Shown: positions 49,801 to 61,930, counted from the first letter of the stretch. The stretch is DNA of 64,000 nucleotides from Clitoria ternatea (GCA_037962975.1 CM075676.1:93628001-93692000); one strand, 5' to 3'. A program made the numbers and translations. The notes: generated by a model not told the origin, from the letters alone.

Positions 49801-50088
49801 CCATCTATCACAATTTCCCATCTTGTGAGAACTCAAGTTGTCACACGCACTGTGACAAATGTTGCCGAGGAAGAAACCTATGTGATCACAGCCAGAATGG
49901 AACCAGCTGTTGCCATTGAAGTCAACCCTCCTGCAATGACCATCAAAGCTGGTGCATCACGGCAGTTTTCAGTGACACTCACGGTTCGATCAGTGACCGG
50001 AACTTATAGTTTTGGAGAGGTTTTAATGAAAGGTAGCAGAGGGCACAAGGTGAGGATTCCGGTTCTGGCCAATGGATTCCGAGAATAG
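43896..50088 (+). CDS. SBT2.5: Subtilisin-like serine protease, SBT2 clade, 10 exons
   Basis: Exons: 43896-44071, 44570-44714, 44817-45211, 45366-45461, 45543-45615, 45934-46219, 47967-48292, 48438-48705, 48973-49254, 49682-50088. Phases close and give 817 aa, the usual length of SBT2.5/2.6-type proteins (Arabidopsis SLP3, At2g19170). A signal peptide ([20 protein letters not shown], then NA) precedes an I9 propeptide beginning [11 protein letters not shown]. The S8 catalytic set is complete: Asp in GFVDSGIYP (about 163), His in DGHGSHTA (about 237), oxyanion Asn in AAGNGG (about 345), Ser in SGTSMAAPH (about 599). A protease-associated insertion lies between Asn and Ser (exon 7, [12 protein letters not shown]), and a fibronectin-III-like C-terminal domain follows ([13 protein letters not shown]). 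The product is expected in the secretory path or cell wall; the substrate is unknown. A GTG at 43890 precedes the true ATG. Intron 6 is 1747 bp and holds repeat sequence; intron 8 holds a poly-G tract. Confidence 0.93.
45640..45850. mobile_element. Probable MITE in intron 5 of the subtilase gene
   Basis: The 318-bp intron is mostly filled by sequence with 'acgtttggtaaaaggattct' near its left end, internal 'attcccatgtttggtatg', and 'ttaccaagttttcccac' and 'ggtgggaatcttagtttccc' on the right. This resembles the element at 62482-62760 in style. Ends and target duplication are unclear. Confidence 0.35.
47090..47660. mobile_element. LTR-type insertion in intron 6 of the subtilase gene
   Basis: Intron 6 is several times longer than the other introns. 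This part contains 'attacgtggttcagccaagg' and 'atccatgggaagagc', a phrase type I associate with plant Ty1/copia LTRs and other dispersed repeats, together with an A-rich, gene-free body. The exact borders and a target duplication could not be read. A solo LTR or LTR fragment is the best guess. Confidence 0.4.
48874..48906 (+). repeat. Poly-G tract in intron 8 of the subtilase gene
   Basis: Seven G, one A, then 25 G in a row on the coding strand, inside the 267-bp intron 48706-48972. It is striking in such AT-rich DNA. Run length may be affected by sequencing error. Confidence 0.85.
49457..49570. mobile_element. Half copy of the palindromic MITE in intron 9 of the subtilase gene
   Basis: It begins CTCTTTGGTTTGAGAAAAC and contains TTTTTACTTTTAATTACAAA then ATTATCATTAGTTTC, matching the left arm of the copies at 21606 and 8312. 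The right arm is missing or strongly degraded. Confidence 0.5.
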
Positions 50089-52179
50089 CTTAGTTTGGTG
50101 AGCAAAGGAAGGAAAGCAATGCATGTAATATTCTTTGTAACTTGTGGGGAATAAGGTATGGCGCTAGATTTTTTAGTCTAAAAGTATAATATCTATATAA
50201 AGTGTTGAATCATGAATAGGTGTAATGTAAAGCTAAGCAGGTGTAAGGGGGGCTACTCTTTAGTTTCTTCCACTGTTACATCCACATATCAAGTTTTGCT
50301 TATATTGTCTAGTGAATCTGTTGGAATGATGCTTCATCATAAGCTTTTTACATGTATCTGCCCCATTCCCCCAAAGTTGCTTGCTTAATGCAAGTGTAAT
50401 ACATGAAATAAATAGCACTATGGTATAAGGTGTTAATTAGTAGCACAACGTAAATGTTACAAAAGCCATTGCCTTGGTATGTTTAGTATGTCTTATATCA
50501 GGTTTTCCACTCATTATTTATGGCTTTTTAATTTCCTTTATGATGTCATTGCACGAATTCCAAGACATGTTCAGCGTGGTTTTCTTAGAGGATATCAAAC
50601 TGGGAACAGAGTTGTTGGGTAATTAGTAGTAAAAATATAAAAATATAATTGTTGAAAATAAAATCATTCAATAATTAATATTGATTTCATGTTTAACATT
50701 AGTCAAATAAACATTTAACCAATGGATTGAAAACCACATCTCGCCAACCTCACTTAAAAATCTTCGATTGGTATCAGCACACTCTAGCTACTGTTAGAAA
50801 TTATTACATAAATCGAAGACTGTAATCATTTTGTATTAATTAGGTACTGAATTTTTTTTTGTCTAGTCTTTATTTATTAAACTATATTATCTTTCTTTAT
50901 TTAATATACTTTCTCTTTAGGTAGTATTTGAAAAAAGGGTAATATTAAAAAATAGTTATTTGTGCATTGAAATTCGAGGAAACTGACATTTATGTCTCTA
51001 ACCTGGTTAAGACCTTGTATTTTAGTCTCCAAACGATAAAAATTGGCCTAAAACATCACCCACACAAGAAAACATACTTTCAGTTAGCTCCAATCCAAAC
51101 CATTAACTCTCTCTGCATTGAAATTAGTTTTCAATACATACCATGTTAAGTGACACTGGGGTTTTTTCATGGATAAAACTATGGCGTTTAAGAACACGTC
51201 AAGTGACACATATCATGTTAAACAACTCATTAACACCATAAACAACTCTCCACCTTTCATTCCCTGTGTCACCATCGAACCACGACCTTGACACTAAGCT
51301 CCTCCCTAACCTCAGCATGAATGTTTTCCGTCACCACCAAACCACCTTGGCTGATGGCGATAACAAACACATCATTGCCCCACAACCACCACGGGTCCAC
51401 CGTGCAGTCACCACCCTTTACTCGATCAACAACCCACAATTTGTGATAGTGAGTCTCGACCTTATCTTCCTTTTTAATACATCACTCTCACTTTCGATCG
51501 ACCATCTGTGATGTCGTTCCACCACCCTTAGATTTGTCTTCCTCTAGGATTCCTTGTTACCAATCACTGCCTCACCCCCTTCTACTTTGTGACATGATTC
51601 TAGAATAAATGTGATTTAAAGTGTGCATGTGTTTGTGTTTGATTGAAGGAAATGGGTACATTTTCGTGTTGCTAGGTTGAGGAATTTGTGAGATTGTTGA
51701 TTTATGATTGGCCTGTGGTGGCTCGTGTTGGTAGGTTTAGGAATTGGGTATCTTTTTACGTATGATTGTGATGGATGTTTTGTTTTGTTTTTGGTGGTTG
51801 ATAAGATTGGACGAGAAATGGGGTAGTGGTTTGGTTATGTTTTGTAGAGATTGGAGGTGATATTGTGATGGTTGTTTGTGGTGGTTGCATGAGACTCATA
51901 ACCTAATTGTTAATTATAGGTAATTGTTTTAGTTGGGGTTAACATCCTTTTTAAATCACTCAAACAATATTGATTTTGTCACTTAATATGGTAGGAGACT
52001 AACCAAATAGTTTGTTTCATTTATATAAGTGAGAGATCAAATCTCTGACCATATGTTGGACAAAATACTAAACTACCACATCAATCATGTTGATTTATTA
52101 TCAAATGCATATAATTTTATTACCTAATAACTATAAACCTAAAACTTAATATCTTATTTTTTGGGCTTGGTGCCTTTCC

Positions 52180-52183
<4 letters not shown>
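50089..52183. other. Intergenic DNA downstream of the subtilase gene
   Basis: The first 200-300 bases should be the 3' untranslated region. Around 50970-51250 is transposon-style text ('tatgtctctaacctggttaa', 'cattaactctctctgcatt'). Around 51260-51520 a short open stretch rich in His, Thr and Pro ('accaccaaaccacc') looks like low-complexity repeat, not a gene. No real exon is supported. Confidence 0.4.

Positions 52184-52227
<44 letters not shown>
52184..52227. repeat. (TA)n microsatellite
   Basis: An uninterrupted TA dinucleotide run of about 44 bases. Confidence 0.9.
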
Positions 52228-52229
<2 letters not shown>

Positions 52230-52909
52230 TATTAGTTGAGATTGTTCTATAATGACCTAATAGTGGGGTGTCTATAATCCGATTCAGACTGAATAAAATC
52301 ACATTATGTGTACGATTCGGATCAGATCTTATATATATCTTTTAAAACTTAAATCGAGTTTAACCGAATTATAATCTTCAATATATTACTCATATATTTA
52401 TATTATTTTACTAAATTGCATAATGATTAAAACTTAAAAAATGTCTTGATTGTGATTTTTTTATTATGCTAAAATATTTTATAGTAGTGATTCTATTTTT
52501 GAAATAATTATTCTTGATTTTATTTGGCTGTAATTATGTCTCATACTTGATTTATTTTTAAAAAAATAATATAAAATGAACAAGCCTATTTAATCTGAAT
52601 TGCATTTAATTAAATTAGATTGAATCAGATGTTATCATATATTTTAACAAAACTGCAACTTAATAATATGATCAAAGCAGATGATATTTTATCCATTAAT
52701 CAAACTGCAAAACATACTTAATAGCATAAGATGTCAACTTTAAAAGGAAATTTGTTGTCATTAAATATAATTGAAGTAATACATTATACAACAATTAATA
52801 CGTGATTTGGCTGCAGTTATTGTGACAAAATATTTCTTCTTCTTCCAGTTCCAAATCTTTACCTACCTAAAAAAAATCCAAATCTTTATAGTTGATGATA
52901 AATAATTTG

Positions 52910-53043
52910 GGGTTGTTTTCTATCTTTATTTTTTAATTTTAATTTTAATTATGAAATTATTTTATTTTTTAAAACAAAATTACAAAAATAATAATAATAA
53001 ACAAAAAATAAAAACGTAAAAAATATTTTCTCAGACCAAACCT
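52910..53043. mobile_element. Palindromic MITE, intergenic copy
   Basis: Left arm GGGGTTGTTTTCTATC with TTTTAATTATGAAATTATTT. The right arm ends AAATATTTTCTCAGACCAAA. The arms pair imperfectly in the manner of the copies at 8312, 21606 and 55101. Confidence 0.5.
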
Positions 53044-55100
53044 TTTTAAAGCTTTAAGAATAGATAACTTTATATTTAAATTTCTTGATCTCTTAACTCG
53101 CACAATGTTATAAAAGTTACATAAATTTTTCATTTTTCATTTTTCATCTGTATATATGTATATACAATTGCCCATCACTTTCACTCCTTATTCTATAACC
53201 CAAACCAGCAGTAGAGTACTCTGTCTTTTCTCTTGAACTTTAGATTTCTCCACGTTTCTGTCAGATTCATGCTTCTTCGATCTTCATCAAACCTCATTTG
53301 GTATGTTGTTTTCTCAGCTCTTTTCTATGTGTTGTGTTTACTAGCTGATGCGTAATCGTATACTAGTTTCTATTGTTCTTGTTTCAGATGAGAATTCATA
53401 CTTTATAAGTTTTTCAATGGCGCTTAATAAAAGAGTGGTTTTATTCCGACGAATATATGCACATGTACATTCTTTGAATATGGACATATTGCTAGCTAAT
53501 CACGCAATATAAATATTATAATATAATATGTGTTTTGGTTGTTTTTAATTAACTTGTAAATAATGTATCTTACCATTGTTTGTCTCTTTAAGGCATGTGA
53601 AAGCGAAACAAGAAAGAAAAATAAAAAGAAGGTTGATATCATTAGTACTCCAAGGACACCACATCTTAAAATATTATTTGTTCATGCTAACTCTAGTTTT
53701 AATTTAAATGTAATCGTAATTATCTTTTCATTTTATTTTATTTTCTGTTACATCCCATTTCAAATATAAGTGTAGTTAATGTTATATAATAAGTAAAATT
53801 ATACTTTTTAATGTTATTGAATATTCATTTATTCAATATCTTCTTTTTATTTATATTTTCAAAACAACTAATGTTTTTATAATAAATTATATTAGAGGTA
53901 TTTTAGTATATTACATAAAAAATTGATAACTATAAATAACTACTTTCAATAATTATTCTTAATATATATAAAAATAATTACTTATATTAAAAATTAGAGA
54001 TAGTAAAATAAGATATATTTGAATCTTTTATGATTTACCAAAATAATGAAGTTTAGGATCCACATCGGTAAATAGGATAAGTATTACACCATTGTCACAT
54101 CTGTTTTTGTACCAGTTGTTGAAAATAATGAATATAAAATATTAAAAAAATATAAACTGCACTATCCATTTATCTTAACACCATTTTTTCACATGTTAAA
54201 TAGTAATTAATTGGACTAAAATGTGATGGTCTGTGACCATAAATAATATTTTATCTTATCTATCAATCAAGTTTCGGTAGTATTTAATAGTTCCTATTTA
54301 CTTTTCTCATCTCATTTGGACATTAGAAGAAATTGGGTAGAATTAAAAGGGAAATAGGTGAAAAAATTACTTATTTGTAATCATTTATTAATATGTCGAG
54401 ATAAATTTTATATCAGTTTAAAATATTATAAATATATATCTTATAACATTAGAGATAATCATTAATTTATAAATTATTTTTTAAATAAGTTAAATCTATT
54501 ATTTTTTTAATATGATATCATAATTTAATTAATCTAAATGTTTGGTCACTTTAGATATCCTCATTGTTGGAATGGAATAATGAACCCATTCTTTGCATGA
54601 GAAGATTGTAACAAACCCATTTGTCGTTGTTTTTTATGTGATTTTGTACGTGAATTACGTCACCCCTTGCACCCCTCTTTTATATTTGTTTTTTGTTCAC
54701 CGATAAAGAAATAAAAATATGATATTTCCAAATTAAAAAATCATTCTACCAAACACTTTTTCAAGTGAATGTGTACTATGAGAGAGTAATAGTAAATAAA
54801 TAATGAACATATGATGATCACTCAATCATAAGTATTTATAGGGAAGATTTTGTTAGTAAGTGTGTTAGTTTGATTAAAAAATGAACAAATTTTGTTGGAA
54901 AAATAGGGTTCAGAAAATTTGGTCAAGGAAAATTTGTTTTTGATAATTAGGTTTAATTTCTGTTTGGATATATTTAGTAGAAGTTGATTGATAATTATTG
55001 ATTTATGTTTTATTAACATAAGATTTGATAAATTTGGTTGAATAAATATTTAATATTTATATTAGTATTTAATATTTAATATTTATAGTTATATTAAAAG

Positions 55101-55288
55101 GATTTGTTTGGTTTTTATTTTGATTTCTTATTTTCAATTTTAATTATAAAACTGTCATCATTTTCTTTGTTTTTGCTTTTTTATGTATAAATTTTAGAAA
55201 ACAAGAAATATGATAATAATTTGTAATTAAAATAAAAATAAAAAATAAAATAAAATAAGATAACAGAAATGGAGATGTAAACCAAGTA
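55101..55288. mobile_element. Palindromic MITE, intergenic copy
   Basis: Left arm GATTTGTTTGGTTTTTATTT with TTTTAATTATAAAACTGTCA. The right arm carries TAATTTGTAATTAAAATAAA and ends near AAACCAAG. Same family as the intronic copies. Confidence 0.5.
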
Positions 55289-56351
55289 GCCAAAGTTGAG
55301 AGAATTGTTGAATAAATTTAATTTTGGTAAATATGATTTATATTTGAGTATGTTCATATAAGGTTGAGAAGCATGATTTGTGATTGTTAAATATAAGGTT
55401 ATATTTGATTGAGTAAAATGAAATTTACATATAAAATTACCAAAATGGGTAATGTATGTAAAAAATTGTTTATTACTTTTATATAACCTACCCGTGTAAT
55501 ATTTGAATATTTAATATTTTAAAAAGTCAATGATGATAATAATTTTTTTAAAAATATTTGAAAATTAAAATTTACTATTTTATAAAAACATTCACATTAA
55601 TATTTAACATGTATGTAATACATTGATTTCCATACATGAATCTACATTTAATAATTTTCTTAACAGTCAAGTATATTTATTTTTCCTTTTCTTTCATTAA
55701 ACACATTTAGATTAATCAACGTATTCAGATTAATCATCCTAAACCCTAAACATGTAATTGCAACCAAGATTGCCCAACCACCTTGGATGAAAAGAACCTA
55801 ATTCAAGTGTTACATGACCCGAACAGAAACGATGCAAGGTCAAATCCGAATCACATTAATTCAACAAAAACTTTGACTTTGTAGTTATGGAATGGAAAAT
55901 AAAATAAAATTTTGAATAAAAACATATGTTTAGAATGCATTTAAAATTATAGTAAAGATGATTTTTTTATATATAAAACCTTTACATTTTATGTTTCTAA
56001 ATCAATGTTCTTAGAGTATATTAGGTAGCATTCATCTTTTTTTAATTTTGGAAATTCGTGAAGGAAGGAGAACTAATTTATTATCAGTGTAACTGTACTG
56101 GTCTTACGCTCTTCATAAATTTTAAATAAAACACGATTTAATTAATTTCCCTTCATACATCAAATTAATTCTTGGTAAAATTCTTAAGTTTATTTTCGTA
56201 AGGAGAAAAACAACATATATCAATTTAAATTTAAATTGATTATGCTTATTGTTCTTTGAATTGGATTTATATTTACAATTTTGTATGTGTGCGTAAGAGA
56301 TAGGGATTAATATAAAGGTAAACAAAAAGTGATAGAATTGTAGTGAGGACG

Positions 56352-58620
56352 ATGGAAGGGACGAAGAAGGAGAGAAAAATTGTTCTGACGAAGCCCTTCT
56401 TATTGGAAGGTGAATCAGATTCTGATCCCAATCTCCTACGCCGTTTGCTAAGTCTATTCAAGAATGTGCGGCCAGGATCAGATCTCACACACTTCCAGGC
56501 AAGTCTTCTCGTAATTACTATCTCATTCATTTTAATTAATTAGTCTAAGTAATAGGATTAACTTAAATTAACTGATTAGGATTGTCTTTTCAAGTTTATC
56601 AATGTTAACCTAAATTAGGTCATGCTTGTGTGTAGGTGCCACCTATGTTCAATTTCCCAAAGTCACAACTTCAATGCTATGGTGAATCAGTGTATTGCAC
56701 ATGTTCGAACTTGTTGAGAAGGTGCAACAATGAACAGAGTCCATTGGACAGGTTCACATCTGTGGTAGCATGGAGCATATCCACCACACGCCCTACATGT
56801 TTTGGTGCTCCCTATAATCCCACCCTTGGAGAGACTCACCATGTTTCTAATGCCAATCTCAATGTCCTACTCGAGCAGGTATTCTTTATTGCTTCTCAAT
56901 TCCTCACTTATTATTCATCAATCATTATCATTCTGCTAAAATTTGTACCTCTTTCACTCTTCACTCAATGAGTTTAAATACAATAACAATATGTTTCATA
57001 TTCATATCTTCAGGTTTCGCTCAACCCTCCAGTGTCTGCTCTCCATGCTACAGATGAGAAGGAAAACATTGAAATGATATGGTGCCAGCAACCTGTTCCC
57101 AAGTTTCGTGGTATATCTTCACTTCTTTCTTCTATTATTAGTATTATCATCATAATAATCATTATTCTTATCAACATCAGTTTGAGTTCAACCTATTAAA
57201 TTATGAACCTGTTAAGTAATGGTCTAAGTTAACTTTTTATAGTAATCAGTTTACTCACGGTTCAATATTTGATTTTCTTATTATTCCCTTGAATCAGTAT
57301 TCAAATATTTATGATAATCATAATGAATTGACGAGAGTATTTGAAATACAATATGCAGGTACATCTATTGAAGCTCAGATGCATGGAAAACGGTTGCTAA
57401 GGCTCCTAAAACATGGAGAAACATACGAAATGAATAGTCCTCATCTTTCAATCAGAATTCTTCCGGTTCCTGGGGCTGATTGGGTTGGCAATGTTAACAT
57501 ACGGTGCCAAGAGACAGGCCTGGTGGCTAACTTATCATACACATCAACACATTCTTTTCTAGGATTTGGGGGAAATCGTAAATTGATCAAAGGCAACATT
57601 ATTGACTCCTCAATGTTCAAAATTCTATATGAAGTTGATGGTTATTGGGACAGGTACGTGTCATTAATCCCTTTTTTTGTCCAAGTCATGAATCCTTTTG
57701 ATAATATATAGGCCCAATAGTTCAGCCCAATTTAGTTAGAGAGTCAATTTCTAATAAATTCATGATATGTTACTCTTATATAAAGAGGATACTACTCAAG
57801 TTTTCCTCACAGTAGTATTCATTCATTTCTAGAACCTTTAAGACAATTGTGACAAAAATGTACTAATCAAAGCTGTCAATGTCTAGTCAACTTAAGATAT
57901 TGAACCCTAAGAAACTAATTAATGATAAGTGATTAATCAAGTTTTTATATTCATGGTTAAATTGTGTCAAATCATCAAGTAGGTTGAATAGCTGAAGATA
58001 TGTCATCTTACTAATTAGTTAAAATTTGGTTAAAAAACAGTTACCTATATACACCACTACTTGAGTCCAAAAAATGTACTACTAGTATATTAAAAAAGTA
58101 TTAAAGAGGTTTGGATTGATTTTACAAGAATTGAGCTACTTTACATGGGCACATATCTTAATGGCTATCAAACAGCATTGTTAAAGTGAAGGATACAAAA
58201 AGTGGAAAAATGAGAGTGATATATGATGCAAAAGAAGTCATTTCTGGGCTGAAGACTCCTATTGTCAAGGATGCGAAGGTATTTAATTAACTAGTTTTTC
58301 TGTGTCTCCATTTTCCTTTGCTTAATTTTTTTAGGGTTACATGATTTTATTTCTATATTGTTGATTAGAGTGTGTGGGGAACGGAATCAGCCCTTGTTTG
58401 GAGTGAGGTGAGCGAAGCCATTTTGAGGAAAGAGTGGGAGAAAGCAAGAGGGGCAAAACGATGCGTGGAGGAAAGACAGAAGATGATGTTGACAGAAATA
58501 GGCAATAAAGGAGAAAAATGGACACCTAAGAACTTTAGAGTGTCTTACATTAAAGATACATCTGAATGGGACTGTTCACCCATTCATAAAAGGGTGCCTG
58601 CTGCCCCCATCATGGCCTAG
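56352..58620 (+). CDS. ORP4: Oxysterol-binding protein-related protein, ORP4-type, 6 exons
   Basis: Exons: 56352-56498, 56636-56878, 57014-57110, 57359-57653, 58176-58278, 58369-58620. Phases close and give 378 aa, normal for the short plant ORPs that are essentially a bare OSBP lipid-transfer domain without PH domain or FFAT motif. The start is MEGTKKERKIVLTKPFLLEG. Family landmarks are in order: LLSLFKNVRPGSDLT, FPKSQLQCYGESVYC, TSVVAWSISTTRPTCFGAPY, NPTLGETHHVS, PVSALHATDEKENIE, YDAKEVISGLKTPIV and ESALVWSEV. The family moves sterols or other lipids between membranes in exchange for PI4P. The EQVSHHPP fingerprint reads EQVSLNPP here (residues 129-136), so both PI4P-binding histidines are replaced. 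Intron 1 has a GC donor (CAG/GCAAGT). Otherwise the frame is intact and well conserved, so this is more likely a diverged paralogue than a dead gene, although loss of PI4P exchange is likely. Confidence 0.88.
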
Positions 58621-59283
58621 TACCTTATCCTTACCTGCCATCTATCATCATACCTTCAAATTTTCTTCTCTACTGTATTTACGGACCAGTAAATATGATA
58701 CTAGTTTAAAAAAAAAACTTTCAATTTTTATTCCTCACCGAAATTGCAAGGGGTCAATTTATAGATCAAATGCTTTGTTTGGTTGGAGTATTTCAGAGAC
58801 GTGAATTTTTAGGTTTGAGTTTTAAAGGAAATGAGAAATTTCTTTTATTGGTGAACTGTTGAATTCAAGGAATTTAAATTCGCTTCAAGACAAAATTAAC
58901 TTTTATAAAGATTTAGGGTGAAGACTATAAAATAATTTGATCATTTTTAGTTATTGAAACTAAATGATAATATATGTGAAACTATTGATAATTAACATTT
59001 GTCACCTTAAAGTTTTTGGAGGTTAACAATGGTTAAATATAGGGGTTAATTCTATGTTTAAACTGTGAAATTAATTTTTATGGATTTGTAATAATTAAGA
59101 TTATTTGTGTAATTTTTGGGTAACCTAAAGTTACCAAATTGCCACCTCACCACGTAAATATATCTATATATTGATATTTTTTTTATAACATTACCACCTA
59201 AGTTTTCTTCAACTCTCATTTCCTTCTCTCGTTCACTTCTTTTTTTCTTCTCTTATCTTTCTCTCAATTTCACTCACTCACCA
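58621..59283. other. Region downstream of the ORP gene
   Basis: It holds the probable 3' untranslated region and then AT-rich intergenic DNA. No further exon is seen. Confidence 0.4.
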
Positions 59284-59293
59284 CCCCTCCCCC

Positions 59294-59370
<77 letters not shown>
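59284..59370. repeat. Compound microsatellite: poly-C, (TC)n, (TA)n
   Basis: Cs (59284-59304, one T interruption), then about 16 TC units to 59336, then about 17 TA units to 59370. Three different simple repeats lie end to end. Confidence 0.9.
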
Positions 59371-59371
<1 letters not shown>

Positions 59372-61930
59372 CACCACCACTTCATTTCTTCAATCCACCA
59401 TCACCATCATTGAAACCCTTCTCCTTTCTCTTCACTCTTCATTTTCTTTCTTTCTTCATTATCATCCTCACCAAGGCCGAACCACCACCATACCCTTCCA
59501 TCCTTGCTCCTCATCATCCATCTTTCTCCATGTCGTGTGCCTTCTCTCCCTCTCGTGGCCCTTTTCCCTCTCTCAATCACCAACGAACCACCACACTTCA
59601 TTGTCAACCACCACACCACTCTTCGTCTTCCACTTCATCTCATCATCACCGTGTCTCTTCCACTCTCGCATGCAAACTCTCTTTCCCTCTTGAAGCCTTT
59701 TGCATGTGTAGCTGCAAGCGTCACAAAGCTCAGAGGTTCGTCGAGGGTTAGCTGATCGTTCAATCAAAGGTTCGATCAAAGCTGGAATGAAGAATCTTGG
59801 TTACCGATTTGTGTGAAATCAGTGTCTGTAAGCTAATCGAGCCTCGACCCTTACATGCATGACTTTTTCTCTTTCATTTCTACATACTGGAGAATTTTAA
59901 ATTTCGTGTAGTTTTTAATCTAGTTGCATGACCATGATTCATCCATTTTTTGAGAAAATCACTAACACAAAAGTTGTTCATCTTTCTTTCCTCTTTCCAA
60001 TTAGCAAAGAACACTTAAATCCGATGTCTAGAGCAAAAGATATGGCTGAAATATGAAAACTATTTTTTGGATTTTTAATGGGGAACAACGACCTTTCTAT
60101 GTAATTTTGTATTGATTGGCTCAATATTGGCTTGTGTTGTCTTTATAAAAGTTGTAGATAATTTTGTTACAAAAATTTTAAGACCGGAATCGCTTAAATG
60201 CAATACTCGTAGCCCAAGTTATGTTAAAAATAAGGGAGCATGCGCAAAGTTACCACCTTTCACGCAAAACAGTGACAAAAATGGTAAACTGAAAATTTTC
60301 TAGTTAGAATTAAATTTTGATGTCTTCGAGAAAATGATAGGAAATTGTGTCATAAAAATTTTTAAACTAGAATCACCTAACTTCGATAATCGTAGCTTAA
60401 GTTAAGCCAAAAATACAAATGTATGCACAAATCGGCGGGCTATGATTAAAATTTAAAATTTCCTAAAATGAAAGGGTAAAACCCCTAATTGAAAGAGATA
60501 TAGAAAATAAATTGCGAAGCCTTATAAGGTTAAAATAATATTTATCGAATTGTCAGGTTAGCCCTAGGCTCGGACTTTGGCTTTTAAAACGCTAAAAAAT
60601 GGATGATTTAGGGAAATGAATTCCCGAAACCTAATGTATGGACCCAAAACAATATTAGAAATTTTTAAGAAGTCTAGTGTAAATTTTATTATTAGAATTT
60701 GAGTTGATTAGCTTAATTAAAGTATTTCTACATTTATTTAAATGTAGGGGTTCTAGGCGATGAAGCAGGACCGTCAGACCTTTCAGACTGCTTCTCTTAA
60801 GGTAAGGGAACATTATATTTTAAATGCATGAACTATGAATGGATACGAATGCGTTTAGATTCTTATATTATTAATTATGATGATTGATGGTATATCCACT
60901 TGGCTATTGTTATTGATATGATTGATGATTGTTTGGAATCTGTTCATGTGTTGCTATTTGATAGATTGATGATATAATGTATTGCATTGGATTGCAATGA
61001 TTACTAATGAGATTGGTTGATGTTGAATGTAAGTGAATTTGCATGTTGTGCCTGATTAGATAATTGGTTGTGAAACCCTTGGTGATGGTAACCATGTGGT
61101 GGCCTCTGGTGATGGTTACAAGATGGTTTATTAGTGATGGATAATTGTTGAGCATGACATTTGCATTCAGATGCTCATAGGATTGTAGGGGGCCTATGAT
61201 GTTGACCTAGATAGGAGGGCGGCCTTTGGATAGGCATAAACCCTGTGGTGGTTTCTTCGGATTCCACAGCCGCCTTCGAGTTGGCCTCAAGGTCAGCCTG
61301 CAACATTTGAGTTGAGATGCCTCTATCATATGGAATGACTGGTATTGTAAATGGGTGAGCGGTTTGGTACCGGTAAAAATTGGATATTGATATATGTTGA
61401 GAAAAATTATATACCGTAATAAAAATCCTATCAGTAGAGTTAGATCCACATGCATATGCATAACATATAGGTATTAAAATTGAAATGCTGCTAGGCAGCT
61501 TATGATGATTATTGTTGTGGTTGGTGCATCTATGTGGATGTAAATATGTTAAATGACAATGTTATTAATGATGAATTGTGATAATTGGTTGATTAAATGA
61601 AAAGTATGATTATTATGTGATTATTGTAGGAACTGGATATGTATTGCCACAGGTTAAGGCTAATTCCAGTTCAATATTTGTCATTTAACATATATATGCT
61701 TACCCCTTAAACATTTTTAATTACAGTGAATCTAGAACAAGGAGAGGACTGGTGATATGCCAGTGATGTTGAGTTTGATGATCCTTTGGAAGGACTTATA
61801 TAGATCTGCATAGCTTTGTTGTCATACGCCTTGGTCAGCTCATTTGATACACCTTGTATATGTATTTTATAGTGGATTAGGTATCTGATAACCTCATTAG
61901 AGGTTTAGTGATGAAAATAAAATAAAAAGA
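59371..61930 (+). mobile_element. LTR-like block, probably retroelement-derived
   Basis: The block is gene-free. Its features, such as 'gcgatgaagcaggaccgtca' followed by 'cttctcttaaggtaaggg' near 60760-60810 and 'gaggactggtgatatgccag' near 61745, have the look of long plant Ty3/gypsy LTRs and match the layout of the 41.5-42.5 kb block. Open frames at 59410-59755 are low-complexity Ser/His/Pro from CT-rich DNA and are not genes. Borders are not defined and no pol domain was found. Confidence 0.35.

Larger units (their letters stand above)
52228..56351. other. Very AT-rich gene-poor DNA upstream of the ORP gene
   Basis: Apart from the two MITE copies listed separately, no coding sequence is visible. 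At 53145-53310 there is a promoter-like arrangement: TATATATGTATATA, then a CT-rich stretch and a possible donor (CATTTG/GTATGTTG). This could be the first exon of an unidentified transcript or a distant leader exon of the ORP gene. No protein-coding continuation was found. Confidence 0.4.

Noticed and set aside
59407..59779. Overlapping frames on both strands near 59.5 kb
   Set aside because: CT/CA-rich simple sequence gives Ser/His/Pro or Arg/Glu/Gly runs. No conserved domain.
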